NCBI RefSeq assembly: GCF_905220415.1
Contig: NC_059541.1
Coordinates: 1,252,501-1,316,500 of the forward strand
From: Colias croceus
Taxonomy: Eukaryota; Arthropoda; Insecta; Lepidoptera; Pieridae
Length of the DNA stretch: 64,000 nucleotides
Direction of reading: 5' to 3'
Under the pieces are notes generated by a model. That model made no database searches. It was not told the origin of the DNA and worked only from the letters and a program-made list of their open reading frames with translations. Shown here one piece after another: positions 14,801-26,800 of this stretch; the first letter of the stretch is position 1; each line of letters starts with the position of its first letter. Both the position numbers and the translations under genes were made by a program.

Positions 14801-17800
14801 CCAGGCATTAGATAAATTGCTATCGGCATTATTGTAATAGCTTAACACTGTTCGTGTTTAATTTTGAAATTGGTCAGCATTTAAATACATAGACATCATA
14901 TAGGTAAAGTTGGTTTTGTCAAAAACTACATACAAAAGAAGAAAATAAGATATTGCTAACTCTTCGTGGTTTTCCTTGAAAATACCAAAACTTGAAAAAT
15001 CATGTCGATGTCTTGACAACTTTTCTTTACGTATTTTTATGAGTTGAGACCTTCTTCTCGATTTTTTACGAAGAAAATATCAACTTACTGATTTCATAAG
15101 TTAAATACACCTTCACCATCTCCCAAAAAAACCTACAAACACAAACTTCTTTAAAACTGTAACCTTAAATCTTACCATTCCAGAGGTGTGCGATCTTGAC
15201 TGCGGTCCTCACGGGCGCTGTGTGGGCGAAGCTTGCGTGTGTGACCCCGGCTGGAGCGGCGAGTATTGTACCTCAAAGCTCTGCGATCCTCGCTGTAGTG
15301 ACCACGGACAATGCAAGAATGGCACTTGTCTCTGCGTCTCTGGTTGGAATGGCCGACATTGTACCCTCGAAGGGTGTCCTAGAGGTTGTGCCGGCCATGG
15401 ACAGTGCAGAGTGGCGAATGATGGCCATTGGGAGTGCAAATGTTTTGACGGCTGGGATGGCCCAGATTGTACCACGCTGAAGGAACAGATCTGTGACGAT
15501 TCTAAGGATAATGATAAAGGTTTGTTTTTGTTTTTTGGATAGATGTGATTTTGGGTTGTTGAGAAGTTTTTAAATGTTGGATTGTTTTGAGCTTTCAAGA
15601 CGTGGAAAAAGTTTCATATTCATTTTTGTCACGACAATGCAATCCATTACGTTTTCCCGACTATATTATAACCTTCTGTTAATCCATAGTGAATTTTTTT
15701 TAGTTAAATGTGGGTCTCAAAATGCTACACATTTACATGCAAATACCAAACATAACTAAACTTATTATCCCCAAATAACAGACGGCCTAGTGGACTGCGA
15801 AGACCCGGAATGCTGTCAAACAGCGGCCTGCAAGACTAGTCAGCTCTGCGTGTCCTCTCCCAAACCCACTGACATTCTCCTCCGAAAGCAACCGCCAGCT
15901 ATCACTGCGTCATTCTTCGAACGAATGAAGTTCCTCATAGATGAGGGTAGTTTGCAAAACTACGCGAAACAAGAAACGTTTAACGAAAGGTGAGATACAT
16001 GTTCGATGTTCCATGTTACACTACGACATGATACTGGATCGAATTAATATTTTCTGTATTCTCATACATTTTTGTGGGTAATTTGTCTCAATGTTTGATA
16101 AGTTACTGATTATTGAATCGAGTATTTTGTGTCGTAGTCTAATTACACCATGTCTAATGTGTTATGAATGTGCGTCTATTGATATTGTAATTAACCATAA
16201 TAAATATGAAAGAAAGAAAGAAAGAAAATAAATTTGTTGCCAAAAAAAACACAGCCAAACACATTATAAAATTTATCTTACAATTAGGCAAACGGAGACA
16301 GCCTCAGCAAAATGCTGCACAAAAGCAGTAATATAAGTTCTGGAAATGGAAGTAGTTCTTTTAATACATTGAGTACTTCATATGAAGATATCCTAAATAA
16401 TTTAAAATATATGTTACAATATCAATTGACGAATCGAATCAAATCAAAATCGAATATCTGTTATATAAAATATGCAATGTTGTGCCCCAGTCAATCCTAA
16501 ATGTTTTATTTAAGAAAGTGTTAACAATTTTTCTTTTTATTTCTTCTATGTTAACTATGTATGTTCTAAGATGATCTGTAACCTTAACACTTATAAATAC
16601 ATTGCTCTTTAAATGTGTGTCTTTAGTTTACAAAATTTCAAAATATAAATACACAATTTATTCACCATATAATTTTCACTATAAAAGAAACAGTCCACAT
16701 ATAAAACAGAACTTACAGAGAAATTTCGGAAATATTAGGTCAAGTATTTCATACAATAACACGCATTTCAACAGCAAGCTATTTACCGAAAAACTGGTTC
16801 GCATGAGACTTCGTTCAACTAATTGGCTAACTAAAAATTTCCTCTCGAAACTGCATCAAACATAACTTACTTATTTTATTTCTCGTCTTTTCGCTGCCAG
16901 TATGTTTTGGAACCACTTCAACACGAGGTAAGAAACAACTTTAGGTAGGCTAGTGTGTGAATTAGACAATATCTATATATGTATCTATGATATAGGCGTT
17001 TATTTTTGTGTGCATGACGATGACCTGTGTCCTGTGAATTTTGTGTTCGCTTCTTATGTATACATGATACATCCATATGTAGTGTGTAGTTGTGAATAAT
17101 GGTATACGGTGGTGGGATTTGTACAAATTTGTTTTCCTTCAAGTAGATGATAACATCAACTATAATGTAGTTAGTAATATTGTAATATGTCCTTAGTTTT
17201 ACGATCGGAATGATACCATGTCCCCTTCAAATGCCCAAAAGCAATCAGCATCAAGTTTGATTTTGTTAACCTCCCCATAAGTATTTTATATGAAACGAGA
17301 TTAACGTATTCACAATAATTTATCAGCGGTTCCCATTGGAACTAATATCGTAATTTAATAACGATAAATGTATCCAGGCAACAGCTAAATGCCTCAGTTT
17401 ATTTTAATTACTAACATTTAACGTGTACGAATGCCAAAGCTTCATTACGAATTCAAATTGAAACAGACCAAATTATTTGTTGGCATAAAACTATTTATCA
17501 TTATGGAATTGGAATTTCACAGAACTGCTCTATAAATAACGAACGATTTATGGCAAATGAAAAGGTCTTTTATTCTTTTAAAACATAACTGCCTTCGAAA
17601 TTTAGCTTCCGAAAAACTTCTCCACAATGTCAGGATTTGACACATTTGTCCAATTTCCAGTCGGTCAGCGGTAATCCGTGGTCGTGTGGTAACCTCCCTG
17701 GGGTCAGGGCTTGTGGGGGTGAGGGTCTCGACTTCCACCCCCCTGGAAGGTTTCACCCTCACACGGGAAGATGGCTGGTTCGACCTGCTGGTCAATGGGG

Positions 17801-20800
17801 GAGGAGCTGTGACTCTGCACTTTGGCAGGGCACCTTTCAAACGGTCTACGCAGGTCGTCTTCGTGCCCTGGAATGAGGTATGTTTGATTGATATTACGAA
17901 AAAATGATATTAAAAACTGATTATTTTACATAAAATAAAAATCAATGCCACTTTTCGTTGTAATTCCATAACTCGAGAACGGCTGAACCGATTTCGATAA
18001 TTCTTTTTTTATTATATTCCTTGAAGTACGAGGATGGTTCTTATGTAGAGAAAACGTGAATATGTACCACGGGCGAAGCCGGGGCGGACCGCTAGTTTTA
18101 CATAAAAAGATCATCAAGACATGAAAGATCATAATTTAAGTGCTTTAATTTGTCCTAAAATTAACTGTGAAATAGGCTAACATACCGTTTTTTCTGGCTT
18201 TTGTACAGATTTCGATTCTGTTGTTCTTTATTCATGTTCAAATCTTATAAATATTGCACTATTTGAAGTAATAAATATTTAACTAAATAACGTACCAAAA
18301 CTGCATATGAAGCCATTTAATTTCTTGCACGTAACTAACACGCGAAACTGCAATCAAAGGAAAATGAAGTAATATTGCTCTTAATTTTAGCTGACCTTTT
18401 TACTTTTACAATGAATTTTAAGCGTTTGAAGCCGAAACGCTAATAGGTCATTTGGAATGCCAAATGATATGTTTATTAGGTTTTACATTACTATAATTTT
18501 ATTATGATTATTTAGCAGATGTAACTTTTGTGTTATAATTGGATCATTTTTAACTAATTCATGACAGCCGGAAATATTATTTGCAGAAAATCTTCAATAA
18601 TTATCTATAATATAAAAATGAATCCCAAAATGTGTTGGTAAGCGCATAACTTGAGAACGGCTTAACCGATTTCGTTAATTTTTTTTTTATAATATTCCTT
18701 GAAGTTCGAGGATGGTTCTTATGTAGAGAAAACGTCAATATGTACCACGGGCGAAGCCGGGGCGGACCGCTAGTTATTAATAATTAACTTACGTAATATG
18801 TAATGAAGGGCTAACCCTAATATCAAAAATATCGCAATTATAAAATAATTACTTATAATTTTTCTACCACCACTGTTCTTAATTAATACAATCCTTCCTA
18901 TATACTATACAAGCGGTCCGCCCCGGCTTCGCCCGTGGTACATATTTCGCAATAAAAGGTATCCCTATCTTCTTTCTCAGGGTCTAAAGATTGTCTGTGC
19001 CAAATTTCATCAAAATCGGTCCAGTCGTTTATGAGCCTATTCATTACAATCAAACAAACAAAGTTTTCCTCTTTATAATATTAGTGTAGATACAATAATA
19101 AAACCTCCAAATCCTTCAGGTGGTAATAATCGACGAAGTAGTGATGACAACATCAGACGAAAAAAGCGGTACAGGTCCACCCGCGGCCTGCCTCGCGCAT
19201 GACTACGATCTGATGAAGCCGGTTGTTCTTGCTACATGGAAGCATGGCTTCCAGGGCGCTTGTCCCGATAAAAGTGCTATTTTAGCTGAATCTCAGGTGA
19301 ATATCACGTTTACATTTGAGCTACCTTATCTTAACTATGACCCAAGTATCCGGACAGTAAATAATAAAAAAAAATCTGAAAGTAATTTATTTTTCTGAGC
19401 ATGTCTCAATCATCATGTTATTTAATGATTGATTTGAAAATGCATCATCATAATATAAAGAAATTGCACAATAATCTTGAACCATAACTACTACTAACTA
19501 GCATTTCATTCAAGTTGTTTAGCAATACTGCCAAAATTTTCACATGCAAAACTATAATTATTTATTTCTTGACCAGTTACAATTTATAAAGTTCAATCAA
19601 TAGAATGAAAAGTAACTTGACATGATATTTTGAGTGTCTAAAGGAGAATGGCGAAACTGGGCCTAACTGTTACAGAAATCATAATATATTTAAAATTCAT
19701 TATATTATTTTTAGTAATTCTTGGTAAAATATTTACTCCTGATTCTATGGGAAAACAAATCTTTGAAAAAAAAGATAATGTGTTCACTACCGGCATTGTT
19801 ATTTAGATTTCTATGACTACCGGTCTTATCAAGCAGAGATTGTCAGAGTTGTCAGGAGTAAAAAAGTCGAATATATCGATTAATACGAATGAATGTCTAT
19901 ATTTTATTTTTAATTTTATTGAATTCAAATGCTTTATAAATCAGAAGCAAAACTTAACTTATTTTTAACACATATCTTAATTTATTTAGATCATTCTATA
20001 AAATATAAACATGTTTTACTTAATCAATAATAATTATAACATTTTTATTTAGGTAGCTGGCCATTAATAAAATGTCAAATTATTAATCATAATTGTGTCA
20101 GTTATGAGTGATTTGTTTATGTTTGTTGTTTGACATTTGAGTGAAGTCTTAGGCCCTTCTCCCATTACGATACGCATAGGCGATTCAAGTATCCTGCAAG
20201 TCTCGGAGACTAGTCGCCGCGGAGTATCTCACATACATTTTTATGTAGGCTCGCACACTACGCTACTGGTATCCTACACGTCCGCGACTAGTATAGCACT
20301 ACTCACCGTGTCGGTCGCTTTTGCATCGCGTCTCGACTCTCGCGCGTATCTTTTCGTTAGAAAGATAAAAATATCTAATCATCATGTTGTAGTTCTCGTT
20401 CGGCTACAAAAACTCTACAATTTATGTTTCTTTCAATATATGGATGAATCCAGTACTTCTTACTCTTACGTTGGCGTCTTCTATTTCTATAAAAAAGAAA
20501 AACTGCAAGAGCTTCTTCGTCACTGGAATTGCTGATTGCTCGACATAACGACGTAACTGTTGTTGCAATAAATAAATGAATTATTATTATTATAACGTCG
20601 GTCCACAAAAACGAGGCACAATAATGATGAATTTAGTCGCATAATATGCGAGCATCGGGTAGCCAGCAAATATCTAAGTAGTATTCTACGCGAGTATCGT
20701 ATTCTAGAAGTATCGTACCTAATGGCAGAAGGGCCTTAGTAACGTTATATTCAAAATTGATCTTAATCAATATCCCAATATCTCTGCTATCCCATAGAAA

Positions 20801-23800
20801 AGATCTATAATTATTATATTCATAGAGTCTGTATATTTTTATCTATTTAATTACCCATAAATCATCAGTGTAACGATCAGGCCCAGAGTCCTATGGGAGT
20901 TTGCCATTCTCCTTTGTAAGGCTTGTTAATTATTTATAATAAATGCAAGATACATGCAAAAAAACAGATGATAATGTACATTTAAAACAATTCCAGGTGG
21001 TCCAAGAGAGCCTACAAATCCCAGGAACAGGTCTAAACCTCGTCTACCACAGTTCACGAGCAGCCGGCTACTTATCCACTATCCAGCTCCAACTGACCCC
21101 TGAAAAAGTGCCCCCAACCCTTGCCCTTATACACTTAAGGATCACTATCGAAGGAATCCTCTTTGAGAAAACCTTTGAAGCAGACCCAGTTATCAAATTC
21201 ACATACCCCTGGAATAGACTGAATGTATATAGACAGAGAGTGTATGGAGTAACTACCGCTTTAGTTAAAGTCGGTTATCAATACACGGATTGTAAGGATA
21301 TCATTTGGAACGTACAGACGACCAAATTGAGCGGACATGATATGAGCATTTCTGATGTGGGTGGTTGGAATTTGGATATTCATCACAGATACAATTTCCA
21401 TGAAGGTAAGATGTGTGTTATATTTTTTATTTAAACAAATATAAAAAAGTAATTTGCTATCAATATTGGAATTGATTTGTACTTCCTCTTTGCTGCTTTA
21501 TTCGTTTACTTTTTTTATAAAAGACAGCACTAATTTAGTTTTAAGATAACTGGATAAAATTGAAATTATCAAGATGATTGATGTTTCTAAAACAACGAAA
21601 GTTTTTTAATTTGTAAATCTTATTACTTTTATGTAGATATATTTTTTAATACTGATACTTGGCATTTCTAAGTGCCCTTACGCACTAGCGGTTAACCGCG
21701 GGGGCGGTTGACCGCGCGGTTAGCCGCTTTCCCATTTTAATATGCAACCGCTTTTATGATTAGTGCGTACAATCATAAGCGGTTGCATATTAAAATGGGA
21801 AAGTGGCTAACCGCTAGTGCGTAAGGGCACTAACTCAATTGCTTTTTTATCCCACAGAAATATCACTCGTATCTGTCGTGCAGAATTTTTTTGACATTAG
21901 CATTTCTCTAACAATTATGTGTCCCCAGGTATCCTCCAAAAAGGCGACGGCACGAACATCTACCTGAAACACAAGCCCCGTCTCCTCATCACGGCACTCG
22001 GCGACGGGCGCCAGCGGGCACTCAGCTGCGGCGCCTGTCCCGCCAGACTGCTGGCGCCGGGGGCGCTGGCTGCGGCACCTGATGGGAGCCTGTTCGTTGG
22101 GGACTTCAACTTGGTGCGGAAATTGGCACCCGATGGCAGTGTGCACACTGTTGTCAAGCTTAAGTGAGTAATAATAATACCAAAAAAATGTAAATCTGAA
22201 GTCGTCATACCCTAAAGTACAATAATAATAGCCTTTATTTAACAATATTTTAACAAGTTCATTAAACATTATTATAATAATTAATAGTCATTTCTTCATT
22301 TAAAATATTTATTGTGCCTTTAAATGTCCTCACCAAATGACCTCATAATTTTCAATAAAACATTAACGTGATAACGTCTTTAAAATCGTTTTAGTCAAGT
22401 GACATGTTCAGAAACTTGTGACCAAAACCTCACGAGCGCGATCGCAGGTATAACGAGAGAGAGACGGACCGATCTCCCGTCTCGTCCCGAACGTCTCATC
22501 TCATCATAAGACGTTATCACGTAAACATCTCGATCGTAAACCTACTTTACAAACAACCAATTTTTTTTTTGAGTCCTAACATTAATTTTTCTTATTCCAG
22601 TGCGACCAGAGTATCGTACCGCTACCACATGGCTCTGTCCCCACTCGACGGCACGCTCTACATTTCGGACCCAGAATCCCATCAGATCATCAAAGTCCGC
22701 AACACAGATGACTATAGCGACCCTGAAAGAAACTGGGAAACCGTCGTTGGATCTGGTGAAAGATGTCTCCCTGGTGATGAAGCGCATTGTGGTGATGGAG
22801 CCCTAGCCAGAGACGCTAAACTAGCTTACCCTAAAGGTGTAGCTGTTTCCATAGACAATGTTCTATTCTTCGCTGATGGCACTAACATCAGAATGGTCGA
22901 CAGAGATGGAATTATCACAACTGTGATCGGAAACCACATGCACAGAGCCCACTGGAAACCAATACCTTGTGAAGGCACGCTCAGTGTTGAAGAAGTGCAC
23001 TTAAGATGGCCGACGGAATTGGCAATTAATCCTTTAGATAATAGCTTACATATTATTGACGATCATATGATTCTGCAAATGGCTCCAGATGGCAGAGTTA
23101 AAGTGATCGCTGGAAGACCGTTACACTGCCCGTCGCCATTATCTGGATATGATATGGAACTAGCGACATATGCAACTCTTGTAATGCCGCAAAGTATTGC
23201 GTTTGGAGCCGCTGGTGATTTGTATGTCGCTGAAAGTGATTCCCAAAGAATTAACAGAGTTAGATTGATAACAACTGATGGTAAGATATCTCTGTATGCT
23301 GGTGCCGAATCGAAGTGTAACTGTCTAGAAAGAGGCTGTGATTGCTTCGAAGCCGATCACTTCCTGGCTTCCAACTCCAAGTTTAACACGATCTCTGCAG
23401 TCGCGGTCAGTCCAGATGGTATCGTTCATATTGCTGACCAAGCTAACTATAGAATTCGATCTGTAATGGCCAGTATTCCTGACGCAAGTGGTGCTAGGGA
23501 GTACGAAATATATTCCCCAGACACGCAAGAAATTTACATCTTCAATAGATTCGGCCAACACATTATGACTAAGAACATTCTGACTGGAGAAAACAACTAC
23601 GTATTTACATACACAGTCAATACAAGCAATGGTAAACTCAGTACTGTAACGGACGCCGCTGGGAACAAAGTTTTCTTACTACGCGACTATTCGAGCCTCG
23701 TTAACTCTATTGAAAATACTAAAGGCCAGAAATGCAGACTCAAAATGTCAAGAATGAAAATGCTGCAGGAGTTACGAACACCTGATAATTTCAATGTGAC

Positions 23801-26800
23801 ATTCGATTACCACGGCACTACAGGATTACTCAAAGCTAAATATGACAGCACTGGGCGCAGTTACATTTACAAATACGATGAATTCGGTAGATTAACATCA
23901 GCTGTAACGCCTACAGGAAGAATAATTACGTTAACATTCGATTTAAGCTTGAAGGGAGCAACTGTCCTGGTCAGTGAAAACAATAAGAAACCAACATCCA
24001 TCTTGATCAAAGGCTCCTCTGTCAATACGAGAATAGGAGAAGCTGAGAAGAAGACAATAATTTCTACAGACGGTAGCATTTCATCAAGTATGCCTTGGGG
24101 TCATGTGATATCAACCGATACAGTTCCATATACAATACTATCAGAAATCGACCCCATATTAGGAGAAAGCTATCCCGTACCAGCTAAACAAAGAACTGAA
24201 GTAGGCGGTGACTTGGCAAACAGATTCGAATGGAGATATTTCTTGCGAAGGTTACAGTCAAACAAAGGAAAGAGTAGCAAAGCAGTCGCTCAAATCGGTC
24301 GAAAGTTGAGAGTTAACGGAGAAAATCTGCTTACGCTTGAATATGATAGGGACACTTCAACGGTGGCTATATTTATGGACGATAAAGTAGAATTGTTGAA
24401 CGTCACATATGACAGGATGGCCAGGCCAGTGCGTTGGGGACCGAGAAGCGGTTTATTCTCGGAAGTAGAACTAGACTACGATAGATTCAACAGACTAACC
24501 AGTTGGAGATGGGGAGATCTAAATGAAACATATGGGTACGACAGAGCAGGCAGATTGCACGAAATACGTTATGGAGACGGTTCATCTTTGGCTTATTCCT
24601 TCCGAGATATGTTTACAAGTCTACCGCTTAAAGTTACGACACCAAGAGGCAGTGATTATCTCCTTGATTATGACGATTCTGGTGCCCTGCAAAACCTCAC
24701 CACACCTCGAGGGCACATTCATACCTTTGCATTGATGACATCACTTGGCTACTTCAAATATCAATACTTCTCACCAATGAACAGGCATCCATACGAAATT
24801 CTATACAACGACGATGGACACATATTGGCAAAGATATTCCCGCATCAATCTGGTAAAATCCTCTACGTCTACGACAGTTCTGGAAAATTAGAAACGGTAT
24901 TGGCTGGCGCATCTGCTATACGCTATGTGTATCATGAAAACAGTCATCTAGTCAAGAATGTTGAAATAACCGACCCAGATTATGAACTTAGACAAGATTA
25001 CAAATATCACGCTGGTATTCTGAAAGACGAAAAGATGAAATTCAACTCAAAGAGCGGTCTCAACAATGCCCATTTCAAATACCAGTACGATGGCAACGCG
25101 CGACTTTCCACAATTGACATGAACATCAACAGTAAAGAAATGCCACAACTGCGACTGAAATATAACCAGAACTTGGGTATTCTCGAAGCTGTCAGTGATT
25201 TAAGAATCTATAGGAATACCTTCAACCGTTCTGTGATGCAAGACACGAGCAAACAATACTTTACGATCACCGACTACGACGATCACGGTAGAATTAAGAC
25301 CGTGCTCATGAATATAAAGGCTTTCGACGTGTTCCGACTTGAATTGGAATATGACGTCAGAAACCGTATTAAATCTAAAAAGATGATGATTGGCGATACT
25401 TCATCTAACGAACGAATTAGTTACAACTACGATGGACATTTAATGGAAGTTGTGGGATCAGAAGACGATTGGAAATACGTCTATGATGAGAATGGCAATG
25501 TTATTGGTGTTATTGAGCATGGAGAGAAACGTTATCTCGGCTATGATATTGGTGACAGAGTAGTACAATACGGCGATATTGAATTCAGTAGCTATGACGG
25601 TAGAGGCTTTGTTATACGTCGCGCTGAACAAAAATACAGGTACAATTCTCGAGGACAATTCATACACGCCTTCGAAAGGGATAAGTTCCAAGTGTGGTAC
25701 TATTATGACGCTAGAAATAGACTAGTCGCTTGGAAGGACGATAAGGAAAACATCACGCAGTTCTTCTACACCAATCCTCAAACGCCGAACTTGATAACTC
25801 ATATGCACCATCCGAAAACAGAAAAGACAGTACGATTCTTGTATGATCAACGCAACTTCCTCACGTGTATTGAAACTGAAGACCAGCGCTTCTACGTCGC
25901 AACTGACCACAACGGTTCTCCTCTGGTCGTGTTTGATATTAACGGTGAAATCGTTAAGGAAATCAAGCGTAGCCCATTTGGAAAAATTGTCAAGGACACC
26001 AATCCTGGCCTCTATGTACCTGTGGACTTCCAAGGTGGCATTTTAGATTACAATACCAATCTGATATACCTTGAGAACCGTTTATACGATCCGGTCGTAG
26101 GACAATGGATGACACCGAGCTGGGAACACCTTGCTACTAAACTGAGTCTTCCAACGGACATATTTATCTACAGATTTAGGAACAACGACCCCATTAATCG
26201 AGACCAGAATGTTCCGTATATGACCAGTTTGTCAAGTTGGCTTGCACTATACGGCTACGATTTGAACAAAATGATGGGATCCAAATACATAACTGATATG
26301 ATCTTTACGCCGAAGACGTCTGTAACTGCTCCTCAACTTGCTCCAGACTTCGGTGTTATGTCTGGATTGCAGTGTATCATTGAAAAGGTATACTTTACTT
26401 ACTCCTTCACATCATTAATCAATTCATTTCGAACTTCCGTTTCAAAAATCTATCTCAATAAATTTTCCCAATTAAATCCATTATTAAACAAATTATAAAT
26501 ATTTCAGGTAAATGATAAACTGGCAGATATCGAATTTGTACCTACACCATTATTGAAGATGGAGCCCATAACAAGAAATCTTCTGCCAAGAGTTTCCTAC
26601 AAGCGAGGAGTGTTTGGTGAAGGAGTTCTTATCTCAAGAGTAGACGGCAAAGCTTACATCAGTGTAGCTGATGGAGCTAACAGCGTTGTGGAAGATGTTA
26701 TTACCACCGTCTTCAATAACTCCTACTTCTTGGACGTACACTTCAGTATCCACGATCAGGACGTTTTCTACTTCGTGAAGGACAATTCATTGAAGATTAG

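Noticed and set aside
16312..16865. Open frames of 62 and 87 codons as extra Ten-m exons
   Set aside because: No teneurin match, AT-rich composition, and frame and phase do not fit exons i and j.
20137..20535. 132-codon frame
   Set aside because: Begins at the edge of and lies within a Harbinger-like MITE. No transposase motifs.
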